DNA of 49,957 bases from Planctomycetaceae bacterium (GTDB lineage: Bacteria; Planctomycetota; Planctomycetia; Planctomycetales; Planctomycetaceae). The position numbers and the translations under genes were made by a program. The stretch lies in contig JAIXZD010000458.1 of assembly GCA_027489895.1 (NCBI GenBank), positions 1 through 49,957 of the forward strand, written 5' to 3'. How positions within the stretch are numbered: the first letter of the stretch is position 1; the number at the start of each line of letters is the position of its first letter. The notes beneath the pieces are model-generated. The model did no database searches, had not been told where the DNA came from, and saw only the letters and a program-made list of their open reading frames with translations. This document shows, piece by piece, positions 1 through 10,934 of this stretch.

Positions 1-1151
1 CCGTCGTTCAGCTTCGCGGACGGACGCAGCTTGACGACGAGCGATTCGTGCGCGACGTCGAAGCGGCCTTCTTTCAGTCGATCGTGCAGCAACTGGTCGA
101 CGATGTTGTCGTAGTCGCGCCCTTCCGTCAGCTTCCTTCCGGACCTGGTCTTCAGTTCGAGAGGACAACCTGGCCGACGGACGAGATTGACGAACGGCGC
201 TTCGACGCAGGTCAGGTCGTCAATCCAGGCCGTGCCCTCGGTCTCTCCCCAGACACCGACATAGACCGTGACTGTTTCATTCTCCAGCGAGTTGAACATC
301 ACGTCGTGACGAGTCCAGTCCTGCGTTGCCTGCACACCGAGGTTCTGATGCGACAGCACGCGACCATCGGCCCCCATGGCAAACAGCCGGAGATTCGCGT
401 GGTTGGTGAGACCTTCGGTCTTGATCCAGGCGGAGAGATGAAACTGGGTGAACGGACGAACGCCGATTCCTTTCATGATCCGCAACTGCGGCGCCGCCTT
501 TTGACCTGCGGGATTCCCGAGGCGGAGGGCCGAGGCCCCGCCGTGCTTTACGGCCGCGTCGCGAAAGGTTCCCTCCCCGGGTCGATCCTGAAAACTCCAG
601 CCGGTGAATTGGTCGCCGTTCGCCTCTTCGAACTGACCGCGCAGTTGGGGGTGGGAGCTGCTTTCGCCCAGCGCGACGCCAGCTTTCACTCGCAGCGGCA
701 TGTCGCGGGCGGGCAGCCCTTCCATCAGATTGGGGTCGTAGGTGTAGATCCCCTCGCTGTAGCCGAACGAGGCGACGCAGGGGACGATTTCGAGGTGGAG
801 TTCATCGCAGACGGCTTTGAAGCGGGCGATGTTTTTGAAGTAACGCGTGCTGACGCGGTCGAGGACGTTCAGCTTGTAGTCGGCGAGGACGAGGCCGTTG
901 TAACCCGCGGCAGCCGCGCGGCGGGCGATATCGATCGCTTTATCGGCGTGCTCGTCGACCTGCAGGTTGAGTTTGACATAGACCCAGCGGTGGGCGAGGC
1001 CCGCGGGCGGCGTAGGCTTCGCACCGGGACTTAGGACCGTTCGAGCCGCCGGGCGACTGGAGGCGGGACCTTCAGCCCGGACCAAACCGGTGCCCACGAC
1101 GGCCAGCACCGAGAGAATCACTCCGAAACGAATCGCCTGTCCGCTGCGCAT
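1..1151 (-). CDS. Secreted carbohydrate-active protein, glycoside hydrolase-like, C-terminus cut by window edge
   Basis: An open frame starts at the ATG at 1149-1151 and runs off the left edge, giving 383 complete codons. Residues 1-26 form a signal peptide (hydrophobic GVILSVLAVVGTGL, then VRA-EG), so export is expected. Residues about 55-150 look like the first half of a TIM barrel (AAAAGYNGLVLADYKLN, LEIVPCVASFGY), as in GH20-type hexosaminidases. From about residue 165 an inserted jelly-roll-like, carbohydrate-binding-type segment follows (WSFQD, FHLSAWIKTEG, TAWIDDLTCVEAP). After it the barrel-type sequence seems to resume. The catalytic residues would lie beyond the edge, so the hydrolase role is inferred and the exact family is uncertain. 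Confidence 0.72.
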   Translation of the reverse strand, partial: MRSGQAIRFGVILSVLAVVGTGLVRAEGPASSRPAARTVLSPGAKPTPPAGLAHRWVYVKLNLQVDEHADKAIDIARRAAAAGYNGLVLADYKLNVLDRVSTRYFKNIARFKAVCDELHLEIVPCVASFGYSEGIYTYDPNLMEGLPARDMPLRVKAGVALGESSSHPQLRGQFEEANGDQFTGWSFQDRPGEGTFRDAAVKHGGASALRLGNPAGQKAAPQLRIMKGIGVRPFTQFHLSAWIKTEGLTNHANLRLFAMGADGRVLSHQNLGVQATQDWTRHDVMFNSLENETVTVYVGVWGETEGTAWIDDLTCVEAPFVNLVRRPGCPLELKTRSGRKLTEGRDYDNIVDQLLHDRLKEGRFDVAHESLVVKLRPSAKLND

Positions 1152-1224
1152 CGCCGACCTCTCCAGCCAAGCCAATCAACAGGATGCCCGACATCTCGGC
1201 ATCCGCCAGGATGGTGTTTCTTCC

Positions 1225-1304
1225 GTGGGATAGGCTTCCAGCCTGTCGAGTTTCCGGGCTTTCCAGCGTCAAAATGACCATGACAGGCTGGAAGCCTATC
1301 CCAC
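1225..1304. repeat. 23-bp perfect inverted repeat (family D)
   Basis: Arms 1225-1247 and 1282-1304 are exact reverse complements separated by 34 nt. Each arm contains ATAGGCTTCCAGCCTGTC, itself partly palindromic (GGCT-TCC-AGCC). A T6 run follows on the plus strand at 1305-1310, giving a terminator-like look, but no plus-strand gene lies upstream. It sits between the starting partial gene and the small membrane-protein gene, both minus strand. It is most likely a dispersed palindromic element of the genome. Confidence 0.85.
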
Positions 1305-1317
1305 TTTTTTACAGCCT

Positions 1318-1623
1318 CTATCGAGCGTCTTCGGGTTGATCCGAGTCGTCGTCGTCATCACCGACATCATCATCGTCGTCGTCATCGCTGTCTTCGTCTT
1401 CATCCCGGTGCCGGGGACGATCGGTGGTCCCCCACAGCAGCTTGGCGCCGGTGATGGCGGAGAGCGTGGCCAGGCCGAGACAGAGCGGGCGGGTGAGGTA
1501 CCAGAGCCTGGGCATGGCCCAGGGGAGCGAATGCATGCTGTCGGCCAGCGCCATAGCCAGCACGATCAACCCCGCCCAGAGGAGCAGTGTGCCAACAAGC
1601 GAGCGGAGCGGGGCGGCAGTCAT
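1318..1623 (-). CDS. Small two-helix membrane protein with poly-acidic tail
   Basis: About 101 residues from the ATG at 1623; an in-frame ATG at 1680 would add 19 residues of low-quality sequence. Two hydrophobic stretches (SLVGTLLLWAGLIVLAMALA and about residues 40-65) suggest two membrane helices. The last about 35 residues are almost entirely Asp and Glu, encoded by GAC/GAT runs between 1330 and 1400. No family is recognised. The tail could bind cations or a basic partner, but that is a guess. It lies downstream of pcrA on the same strand. Confidence 0.55.
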   Translation of the reverse strand: MTAAPLRSLVGTLLLWAGLIVLAMALADSMHSLPWAMPRLWYLTRPLCLGLATLSAITGAKLLWGTTDRPRHRDEDEDSDDDDDDDVGDDDDDSDQPEDAR

Positions 1624-1827
1624 GTGGGTGGACGCAGGACGTGAAGGCAAAGGGAACGTGGTCGGTTCTTTCGACCACACGGATCGTACACCGCTCCGGT
1701 AACGATCTGAACTGGGAATGCGGTCTCTCTAAGGGCGAGTTCGGTATCGATTCCTGAGGGTGATGGACCAACACAGGGAGCCGGACGTGACGACGCGCCG
1801 ACCTCACGTTCCTTCGACAGGCCGACC

Positions 1828-4275
1828 TCAGGACATGCCTACAGGCTGAAGCGGGCAGCGGAGGGCGACGAACGATTGTTCGTGACCATCGGCGAAAGCC
1901 ACCGTCACAGTGCGCCACTTGCCCGTGCCTTGCGCGGCGAGCACTTTGCCAAGGCCCAGCCGGGGATGACGGACCGACTGGCCCACGCGGAACTGACTGT
2001 CGTTGTCGGGCTGGGGCTTGGCACCGGGCAACAGGTCGGCTGCGGAGAAGACGCCCCGCGAGGGTGCCGTCGCTGGAGTCCGGGAGAGGGGCGAGACGCC
2101 CTCGGACGGGACGACGACTGTTGAGGCGGGGACGGCTGTCGCCGCTTGTCCGAAGTCGAACGAGTCGTCTTCGTCGGGCGTGTCGCTCTGGGGTTGGGAA
2201 TCGTCATCGGGGTGCTCGTCGCGAAACTCCCGGAGTGCGTCGCGGCCGGTCAAAATCTGCTCGCGCAGAATGCCTTCCATCCCAGCGGCGACGGGGGTGA
2301 GGCGGGCTTCGTCGAGGAACGGGCTGGGGATCGAGGAGAGCCTTGAGCCGCGAAACTGTCGGACCTGCGTCTGCGTGAGGTAGAGCCGCTGGCGGGCACG
2401 GGTCATGCCGACGAAGAGCAGCCGGCGCTCTTCTTCGAGCGATTTCGGATCGGGATCGGAGAGCGCCCGTTCGTGGGGCAGTAGGTTGTATTCGACAGCC
2501 ACGACGAACACGACCGGGTATTCGAGCCCCTTGGCAGCGTGCAGGGTCATCAAGGTGACGTGGCCGGCATCGGAGATCGCGTCGGTATCGGCGACGAGGC
2601 TGGCGTTCTCAAGGAAGCGTTCGAGGAGCGGATCGTCGGCGTTGTCGCGGTCGAAGTCGCGCGCGGCGGAGAGCAGTTCTTCCACGTTGGCGAGCCGCTG
2701 CTGGTCGGCCTCGTCCCGACTGTGTTCCCACGCGGCGAGGTAGCCCGTGCGGGCCAGGAGCATCCGCATGAGCGACTCGACGCCGCCGGTCGCGGTGGCC
2801 GCGAGGTCGCTGATGATGCGGGCAAAGTCGACGAACGCAGCGACCGCCTTCTTCGAGAGACCTTCGACCGATTTCGCATCGCGGGCGGCATCGAGTGCGG
2901 TGACACGATTGCGGTCGGCCCAGGTGAGCAGGCGATCGACACTCGTCTTGCCCAGGCCTCGCAGCGGCGAGTTGACCACGCGCAGGAAGGCGGTGCGGTC
3001 GGCGGGGTTCTGAATCAGGCGGAGGTAGGCGATGACATCTTTCACCTCGGCCCGCTCGTAGAACGCGACCCCGGCCGCGACCTTGTAGGGAATCCCCGCG
3101 CGGGCCAGCGCGAGCTCCAGCCCCCGCGAGAGCGCGTTGATGCGGTAGAAGATCGCAAAGTCGGACCAGGGGCGGCCTTCGTCCCGCTTGAGCTGGGCAA
3201 TGATCGCGGCGATTCCATCGGCCTCGTCCCGCTCATCGAGAAAGCAGAGCAGCGAGGGCGACTCGCCTGCTTCGTTCTCGGTGAACAGCTCTTTGTGCTT
3301 CCGCATCTGGTTGTGAACGATGAGCCGGTCGGCCGCGGCGAGAATCTCGGGCGTGCTGCGGTAGTTCTGTTCGAGACGGACGACTTTCGCGCCGGGATAG
3401 TCCCGTTCGAACGAGAGGATGTTGCCGATCTCGGCCCCGCGCCAGCCATAAATCGATTGGTCCGGGTCGCCCGTCGCGCAGACGTTGGGATAGTCCTGCG
3501 ACAGCGCGCGGACAATGCGATACTGCGGCAGATTGGTGTCCTGATACTCATCCACCAGGACGAACCGGAACCGGGCATCGAGCGACTGCCGCAGCTCGTC
3601 ATTCTCAGACAGCAGGTAAGCGACGTGCAGGAGCAGGTCATCGAAGTCGACCGCGTTCGAAGCGAGCAGCGCCTTCTGGTAGGCGGTGTAGACCTGGGCA
3701 ATGACGCGGTCCTGATAGCCGCCGCGGCCTTCTTCAACGGCGGCAGCCATCAGCTCGGCGGTTTCGAGGCGGTTCTTGGCGGCGCTGATCCGCTGGCCCA
3801 GTTTGGCGGGCGAGTAGTGGGTAGAATCGAGGTCGAGATCGGACAGGACCTGCTTGATGAGCGTCCGCTGGTCGGTCGTGTCGAGAATGGTGAAGTTGGG
3901 CTGCAGGCCGACCCCGGCTCCGTACTGCCGGAGAATCTTCGCACAGAGCCTGTGGAACGTGCTGACCCAGACGCGCGAGCCGGGCAGCAGCGCCTCGACC
4001 CGCTCGGCCATTTCCTTGGAGGCCTTGTTGGTGAACGTGATCGCGAGAATCTGCCAGGGGGGGACGCCGCGCTCGATGAGGCGGGCGATGCGACGGGTGA
4101 CGACGCGGGTTTTGCCCGAGCCAGGACCCGCGACGCAGAGCAGGGGCCCCTCGAAATGGTCGACTGCGGCCCATTGGGCTTCGGTCAGATCGTCGGGACG
4201 TGTCGCAGCGAGTGCCCGCGCGCGACGAGCCGGCGAGATCGCACTGTCCTGATAAAACCCGTCGTCCCCGTCCAT
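1828..4275 (-). CDS. pcrA: ATP-dependent 3'-5' DNA helicase PcrA/UvrD (superfamily 1A)
   Basis: 815 residues, close to the usual 720-800 of PcrA/UvrD. It unwinds DNA in nucleotide-excision and mismatch repair and clears proteins from DNA. Visible motifs in order: Q-motif region (LTEAQWAAVDH, 30-40); Walker A AGPGSGKT (49-56); motif Ia AITFTNKASKEMAERV; motif II VDEYQDTN (241-248); motif III GDPDQSIYGWRGA (269-281); motif IV QNYRSTPEIL; motif V TLMTLHAAKGLEYPVVFV; motif VI EEERRLLFVGMTRAR. The last about 55 residues (FRVGQSVRHPRLGLGKVL onward) form the Tudor-like tail known from PcrA to contact RNA polymerase, which favours PcrA over Rep. The linker before it is Pro/Ser/Asp-rich. No operon partner is evident. 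Confidence 0.96.
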   Translation of the reverse strand: MDGDDGFYQDSAISPARRARALAATRPDDLTEAQWAAVDHFEGPLLCVAGPGSGKTRVVTRRIARLIERGVPPWQILAITFTNKASKEMAERVEALLPGSRVWVSTFHRLCAKILRQYGAGVGLQPNFTILDTTDQRTLIKQVLSDLDLDSTHYSPAKLGQRISAAKNRLETAELMAAAVEEGRGGYQDRVIAQVYTAYQKALLASNAVDFDDLLLHVAYLLSENDELRQSLDARFRFVLVDEYQDTNLPQYRIVRALSQDYPNVCATGDPDQSIYGWRGAEIGNILSFERDYPGAKVVRLEQNYRSTPEILAAADRLIVHNQMRKHKELFTENEAGESPSLLCFLDERDEADGIAAIIAQLKRDEGRPWSDFAIFYRINALSRGLELALARAGIPYKVAAGVAFYERAEVKDVIAYLRLIQNPADRTAFLRVVNSPLRGLGKTSVDRLLTWADRNRVTALDAARDAKSVEGLSKKAVAAFVDFARIISDLAATATGGVESLMRMLLARTGYLAAWEHSRDEADQQRLANVEELLSAARDFDRDNADDPLLERFLENASLVADTDAISDAGHVTLMTLHAAKGLEYPVVFVVAVEYNLLPHERALSDPDPKSLEEERRLLFVGMTRARQRLYLTQTQVRQFRGSRLSSIPSPFLDEARLTPVAAGMEGILREQILTGRDALREFRDEHPDDDSQPQSDTPDEDDSFDFGQAATAVPASTVVVPSEGVSPLSRTPATAPSRGVFSAADLLPGAKPQPDNDSQFRVGQSVRHPRLGLGKVLAAQGTGKWRTVTVAFADGHEQSFVALRCPLQPVGMS

Positions 4276-4386
4276 GCCGAATCGCCGCCTCGCTCCGTCG
4301 TTCCTCGCACGTCAACAAACCGTCTGTTCAAACATACAGGCAGGGGAAGTGGGAGACAATTGGGGATTTCTGCGGTGGGCCAGCAG

Positions 4387-4531
4387 GGCGAGCCGACCCT
4401 GTGAGGGGTCGGTGGAAAACTCTCGATCCGGAGGCGACCGGTACAACCGAAGCCTACGGCGACTGGCGACACCGGCGAGTGTCGCCCACACGCCCCCATG
4501 TTTCACCGACCCCTCACAGAGTCGGCTCGCC
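4387..4531. repeat. Inverted pair of family A repeats in the pcrA-spoVR intergenic region
   Basis: The gap 4276-4549 holds no gene. It contains two family A copies in opposite orientation, 4387-4415 and 4504-4531, nearly perfect complements around 88 nt. The family core reads CCGACCCTGTCAGGGGTCGG or close to it, a 7-bp stem with a 6-nt loop, preceded by GGCGAG. The same element recurs at 10741, 15761, 15866, 20146 and 25655, with partial copies at 32968 and about 34726. Confidence 0.85.
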
Positions 4532-4549
4532 TGTCTGATCTGTTGGGCA

Positions 4550-6058
4550 CTAGCCTACCACGGATTCGTGGGCGTGGCCGTCGAAGGAGAGGGTGAGCGG
4601 TTTGTCGTCCGAGAGGGTCCGGATGTGGACGGGCCGACCCCAGAGCCGAACCAGGTTCTCGAGGACATCGCGGGCGTAGTCCTGCCGCAGCTCGATTCCC
4701 TCAAACAGGTGCTGCAGCAGCAGCTCGCCGCGGTTGCGGTGGTTGCCATCGATCACGTGAATGAACGGACGGCCGTGGTTGGTGAGCGAATCGAGCAGTT
4801 GCCGTTTGATTGCCGGGAACTCGCGCGAGGCGATTTCGTACGCGTTGTGGACTTCGTTGTACTCGAAGCGGAACAGCTTCTGATCGACACAGAACTCGGG
4901 CGTGAGGAAGCTGTCGATGAAGGTGATGTCGTTGTGCACCTTGCGGACTTCAAAGATCTTCTGACGCCCCAGCCCCAGGTCGCGGTTCCAATGCGCCCGC
5001 TCGCGGGCATCGGTGCAGGCGTCGTACTCGGGGCCGAACTTCCCTTTGTTCCAGCGGTCTTCAATGTCTTTGAGCAGTTCGATGCCCAGCTTGTAGGGAT
5101 TGAGCCGGCCGGGGCTGGTGGCCATGGTGCCGGAATGGTGGTCGGCGTAGTCGATCAGTTCGGCATCGGTGAGGCCGTGGCGGGTCATGATCTTCGAGTG
5201 CCAGTAACTCGCCCAGCCCTCGTTCATGATCTTGGTCTGTCCCTGCGGCGCGAAGTAGTACGCTTCATCGCGGACAATCGAGAGGACATCGTGCTGCCAG
5301 GGAGAGAGGGGCGCGTACTCCAGCAGAAATCGCAGCACGTCGCGCTGGGGCGACTCGGGGAACGAGCGGGCGCGGTCTTTCGCTTTCTGTTTCAAGTCGC
5401 GCTGCTCGCGTTCGGCCGCGAGCACATCCGGGGGATTGATGTAGGTGTCCATGTACTGCTTGGACTGAAACCGCGTCGCGCCGTCATCGTCGTCCTCGGC
5501 CAGTTCGAGGGGATCGACGACGGGCCTGGGGTGAGGCTGGTCGCGGCGAATGTGCGGCGCGTGCGGGTCGATCAGGTCTTCGACGGAGAGACAGGCATCG
5601 ATAAAGCGTTCGACGGTTTCATAGCCAAAGCGGTCGATGTAGCGCGAGACGCGCGTGGCATGATTAGCCATCTCGTCGAGCATCTTGCGATTGGTCGGCG
5701 CGAACCAGGCGTTGTTCTTGAAGAAGTCGCAGTGCCCGTAGACATGGGCGATGACGAGCTTCTGATCCATCATCGAGTTACTAGCCAGTAGATAGGCGTA
5801 GCAGGGGTCGGTGTTAATCACCATCTCGTAGATTTTCTGGAGACCGTACGCGTAGCCCTTCATCAGCTCGTCGTACTCGGCCCCGAACCGCCAGTGGGGG
5901 TAGCGGACGGGGAAGCCCCCATACGCGGCGAACATCGAGAGTTCGTCGTAGTCGAGCACCTCGAAGATCGTCTCGAAGAAATCGAGGCCGTAGTCACGGG
6001 CGTGCCGCTCCATCTTGTCCTGGGCAGCCTGAATCTCGCGGGGCAGCGATCGTCGCAT
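4550..6058 (-). CDS. spoVR: SpoVR family protein
   Basis: 502 residues from the ATG at 6058; in-frame ATGs at 6070 and 6082 would add up to 8 residues, and no start has a clear ribosome binding site. The SpoVR signature is clear: YGLDFFETIFEVLDYDEL near the N-terminus, MFAAYGGFPVRYPHWRFG, then YAYLLASN and HVYGHCDFFKNN with conserved His and Cys. A central segment reads DVLSIVRDEAYYFAPQ, followed by KIMNEGWASYWHS with its conserved Glu and His. Members (B. subtilis SpoVR, E. coli YcgB) have an unproven biochemical role and are linked to sporulation or starvation. It is co-oriented with PrkA and DUF444 genes upstream, the conserved stress-response trio. Confidence 0.95.
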   Translation of the reverse strand: MRRSLPREIQAAQDKMERHARDYGLDFFETIFEVLDYDELSMFAAYGGFPVRYPHWRFGAEYDELMKGYAYGLQKIYEMVINTDPCYAYLLASNSMMDQKLVIAHVYGHCDFFKNNAWFAPTNRKMLDEMANHATRVSRYIDRFGYETVERFIDACLSVEDLIDPHAPHIRRDQPHPRPVVDPLELAEDDDDGATRFQSKQYMDTYINPPDVLAAEREQRDLKQKAKDRARSFPESPQRDVLRFLLEYAPLSPWQHDVLSIVRDEAYYFAPQGQTKIMNEGWASYWHSKIMTRHGLTDAELIDYADHHSGTMATSPGRLNPYKLGIELLKDIEDRWNKGKFGPEYDACTDARERAHWNRDLGLGRQKIFEVRKVHNDITFIDSFLTPEFCVDQKLFRFEYNEVHNAYEIASREFPAIKRQLLDSLTNHGRPFIHVIDGNHRNRGELLLQHLFEGIELRQDYARDVLENLVRLWGRPVHIRTLSDDKPLTLSFDGHAHESVVG

Positions 6059-6106
6059 CGTGATGAACATGGAACACGCCACGAGACCAAGAAAAGATTA
6101 AAGCGA

Positions 6107-6193
6107 ACCACCAAGACACAAAGGCACCAAGCCCCGCGCGCGCCAGTCATTAGTCATTAGTCATTAGTCATTCGGTATTCGGTATTCGGTATT
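6107..6193. repeat. Family B repeat plus two abutting 7-bp tandem arrays
   Basis: Positions 6107-6131 carry a family B copy (8-bp period, ACCAAGAC-ACAAAGGC-ACCAAG). Positions 6145-6172 are four perfect AGTCATT units, and 6173-6193 are three perfect CGGTATT units. All lie in the 144-nt gap between spoVR and the DUF444 gene, so the transcript joining the trio probably carries them. Confidence 0.9.
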
Positions 6194-6202
6194 CATCCCT
6201 CC

Positions 6203-7312
6203 TCACTTCCCTTTCCCCAGAAACTGCTTGATCGAGCCGTAGATCGCGTCCTTATTCTCGATCTCCGACAGGATCAGATTGTCGTACTTCGCTTGAATCG
6301 TCCGAAGTTCCTTCAGAAACTCGCCCGACCCGTAGGGACTTTCGACCTGGCCGTAGCAGAAGGCGTTGCAGACGGGGAGCAGGTCGCCTTCGAGAATTTC
6401 GAGGCAGAGCCGGTTGTCTTCGCCCCAGTTGTCGCCATCGGAGAATTGGAACACGTAGATGTTCCAGTCGTCGCTCGGGAACTCGTCGTTGAGGATGTCG
6501 CGGACGACGCGATAGGCGCTCGAGATGCGGGTGCCGCCGCTTTCTTTCGTATGGTAGAAGGTGTCTTCGTCGACGGCTTTCGCGATCGCGTCGTGAATGA
6601 CGTAGCGGATTTCAACGCCGTCGTATTGGCTGCGAAGCCACGTGTCGATCCAGAACGCCTCGGTTCGGACGATCGACTTCTGCTCGTCGGTCATCGACCC
6701 GGAGACATCCATCACATAGACGATGGCCGCGTTGGTTTCCGGCTGAACGATGCTATTGGCGCCGCGGTAGAGGCGATCGTCGCGCTCGGGAATGACGACG
6801 GGGTTCTCGGGGTCGTACACCCCGGCCGAGATCATCCGCTTGAGAGCGCGCTTGTAGGTCCGTTTGAGGTGACGCAGCGATTCCGGCCCCCGCCGCCGGA
6901 TCGTGTTGTATTTGTCCTTCTGCGTGGACAGGCGGTTCTTGCCGCGCGGTTCGATGCGGGGCAGTTCCAGTTCCCGGCCGAGCATCTCCGCGAGTTCCGC
7001 CAGCGACACCTCGACCTCGCGAAAATGGCGCTCGCCCGGCTCCGAACCGGCCTGTCCGGTCCCCTCTCCATCGGCATCTCCCTGGCCGATCGATTGACCG
7101 ATCTCGCCATCGCCTTGACCCGCCCCGCCTGAGCCTTTCTTGCCGTGACGAAAGTGGGGGATGTCGATGTTCGAGACGGGAATGCTGACGATGCTCCGCC
7201 CCTGTCGGCCGAGCATCTCTCCGTGCGTGATGTACTTCTTGAGATTCTCGCGGACCTTGCCACGCACGATCTGCTTGAAGCGGTTGAAGTCGTTGTCGAT
7301 GCCGCGGGTCAT
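6203..7312 (-). CDS. yeaH: DUF444 family protein (YeaH-like) with von Willebrand A-type MIDAS
   Basis: 369 residues from the ATG at 7312, which has GGAG eight bases upstream; an in-frame GTG at 7321 is less likely. The N-terminus ([27 protein letters not shown]) is the standard DUF444 opening. A Gly/Asp/Gln-rich linker covers about residues 60-95. The C-terminal half is a vWA-like domain with the metal-site motif DVSGSM. Other conserved stretches are [14 protein letters not shown] and [11 protein letters not shown]. It is a presumed partner of the PrkA kinase, as in E. coli yeaG-yeaH; the molecular role is unknown. Here the PrkA gene is separated from it by a Uma2 gene. Confidence 0.95.
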   Translation of the reverse strand: MTRGIDNDFNRFKQIVRGKVRENLKKYITHGEMLGRQGRSIVSIPVSNIDIPHFRHGKKGSGGAGQGDGEIGQSIGQGDADGEGTGQAGSEPGERHFREVEVSLAELAEMLGRELELPRIEPRGKNRLSTQKDKYNTIRRRGPESLRHLKRTYKRALKRMISAGVYDPENPVVIPERDDRLYRGANSIVQPETNAAIVYVMDVSGSMTDEQKSIVRTEAFWIDTWLRSQYDGVEIRYVIHDAIAKAVDEDTFYHTKESGGTRISSAYRVVRDILNDEFPSDDWNIYVFQFSDGDNWGEDNRLCLEILEGDLLPVCNAFCYGQVESPYGSGEFLKELRTIQAKYDNLILSEIENKDAIYGSIKQFLGKGK

Positions 7313-7395
7313 GGCTGTCACTCCGACTCAAACGGCGGGGCAGGGTGGGGGTGCGGCGTGGAGAGTGTGGGTATCGAGAGGTAATTGAGCGCCGG

Positions 7396-7420
7396 GGAAG
7401 CGTCACCGCTTCCGCTACGA
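7396..7420. repeat. Family C repeat, left copy flanking the Uma2 gene
   Basis: A 25-bp element beginning GGAAGCGTCACCGCTTCC (7-bp stem, 4-nt loop) and ending GCTACGA. It is identical, in the same orientation, to 8223-8247, 827 bp away. Related copies occur in opposite orientation at 25578-25600 and 39526-39548. Confidence 0.92.
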
Positions 7421-7445
7421 ACATCGGGTTGTTTCTTGCGTTCCG

Positions 7446-8171
7446 CTATTGATTGGCTTCATCGGCGGCGGCGAAGCAGTCGGTGACGGGGACCTCAAAG
7501 CCGGGCAGCCGATGGGAACAGACTCGACTCCCGACTGCGAATCGGCCTGCTTCGACGTACTCGACGCGACCGGAATCGTTTTGTTCGAGGACGAGCAGGG
7601 TGATGACCCGCTCGGTCGGATCAACAATCCAGTACTCCGGGATACCGGCCGCGGCGTAGTCCTCGCGTTTGACGACGTAGTCGCGATGTCGGTCCTCGGG
7701 CGAGGCGCTGACGACTTCCACCACCAGGTCAGCCCCCAGGACCGGTTTGCGATTGCCGGCCAATCGATCGGGTGAAAGCCAGGCGATGTCCGGCTGACGG
7801 ATCACGTTGTCGCGCACCTGAATCGAGAACGGAGCAATCGCCACCACACCCGCGGGACGCTGTGAACCACGCAGGAAATCCTGCAACAGTCGCGCGAGAA
7901 ACAGCACAATCAACTGATGGGCCAACTCGGGCATCGTTCGAAACTCCAGCCGACCGTCCACGAATTCGATCGAAGTCTCGGACGACAACGCCTCGTAAGC
8001 AGGGATGGTCCAGTCTCCCTGCCTTGGAAAGAGCGCGACAATCTCCCACGTCGGCTCGCCATCGATCGAGGAACCAGTGCCTGAGCGATGGGCACCAAGA
8101 GCAACAGTCGGCGGCCGTGGATTGGCGACGACCGAACGCTGGGCGGAGTCTGGTTCGAGGAGTGAACTCAT
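7446..8171 (-). CDS. Uma2 family endonuclease (DUF820)
   Basis: 241 residues from the ATG at 8171 (an in-frame TTG at 8177 is the alternative). The Uma2/DUF820 fold is a restriction-endonuclease-like PD-(D/E)xK domain. Visible here are RQPDIAWLSPDR, ADLVVEVVSASPEDRHRDYVVKR supplying the Glu and Lys positions, and the hallmark YAAAGIPEYWIVDP. The first about 40 residues are unlike the core. Function is unproven; such genes exist in many copies in planctomycetes and cyanobacteria. It interrupts the PrkA-DUF444 pair and is bracketed by two identical 25-bp direct repeats, suggesting insertion as a unit. Confidence 0.93.
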   Translation of the reverse strand: MSSLLEPDSAQRSVVANPRPPTVALGAHRSGTGSSIDGEPTWEIVALFPRQGDWTIPAYEALSSETSIEFVDGRLEFRTMPELAHQLIVLFLARLLQDFLRGSQRPAGVVAIAPFSIQVRDNVIRQPDIAWLSPDRLAGNRKPVLGADLVVEVVSASPEDRHRDYVVKREDYAAAGIPEYWIVDPTERVITLLVLEQNDSGRVEYVEAGRFAVGSRVCSHRLPGFEVPVTDCFAAADEANQ

Positions 8172-8222
8172 GGGCAAGGGTTCTTGGGAGGCTGCGGTGG
8201 ATTTCCGGGAGATGGGGGGGTT

Positions 8223-8247
8223 GGAAGCGTCACCGCTTCCGCTACGA
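8223..8247. repeat. Family C repeat, right copy flanking the Uma2 gene
   Basis: Exact duplicate of 7396-7420 in the same orientation, lying between the Uma2 start and the stop of the PrkA gene at 8257. The 25-nt identity includes the flanking GCTACGA outside the small hairpin. Confidence 0.92.
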
Positions 8248-8256
8248 GGAGTGGGG

Positions 8257-10317
<2,061 letters not shown>

Positions 10318-10934
10318 GGAACGTTCCTCCTGAGACGATGGGTCGCTCTCGCCCCCGATCGCGTCGCACCACCCCTCAGGAGAGATGCACGGCTTCCGGT
10401 GACCGAGTCAACTGTGACTGAACCGACTGCGCCTAAACCGACTGCGATTGGGCTTTTGCGGAGCTTCGCTTGGCGAATTCGTCCGACCGGCGCGGCAGAG
10501 GCCGCGACTCGAACACACAAGACGCCGTCCCGGCGTGGCGTTCTGGATGTCGCCGCAAGGGAGTGCCGGTGCGTCGACTCATCCAAATTATCACACCCTC
10601 ACTGGGAGGGGACAAGACCGTTCCCTCACCAGATTGGAAGATTGACCGCGAGACCGGGTTGGAACGGCGCGGACGTTTCTGATGACCACCAAGGCACAGA
10701 GACACCAAACGAAAGGCATTAGCAGGCCTGCCCTGGGACAGGCGAGCCGCCGCTGCCAGGGGTCGGTGGAACGATGCGAACATTTCAATGGTGCTCTGAG
10801 GCGCGACATGACGTGACACGCTCGGTGCGTCGATACGATGTGGCGACGCGACGCATCGACCCTGCGGGAAACCGCACATGCTTTTCGATCGATCACCGCA
10901 ACAGTCCCAATTCCCGTTCACCCCGCGAACCGCA
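10318..10934. other. 617-nt divergent intergenic region with repeats between prkA and nnrE
   Basis: This gap lies between two divergent starts and should hold promoters for both, though no convincing -35/-10 pair was picked out. A near-tandem motif with CCGACTGCG occurs twice at about 10425-10450. Family B (10685-10708) and family A (10741-10769) repeats lie side by side. No convincing coding frame was seen on either strand. Confidence 0.6.
10685..10769. repeat. Family B and family A repeats side by side
   Basis: 10685-10708 is a family B copy (ACCACCAAGGCACAGAGACA). 10741-10769 is a diverged family A copy with the core CCGCCGCTGCCAGGGGTCGG. The A-B pairing recurs in the gaps at 15.7-16.0 kb and 20.1-20.5 kb. 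Confidence 0.8.

Noticed and set aside
1282-1310. Intrinsic terminator on the plus strand
   Set aside because: The hairpin is followed by T6, but there is no plus-strand gene upstream, and the same palindrome lacks a T-run on the strand carrying the genes.
2539-4404. Long plus-strand open frame (about 620 codons) opposite pcrA
   Set aside because: It is antisense to a helicase with a full set of motifs and has no recognisable domain; long antisense frames are expected at this G+C.
6145-6193. CRISPR-like array
   Set aside because: Units of 7 bp are contiguous without spacers; no cas gene is nearby.
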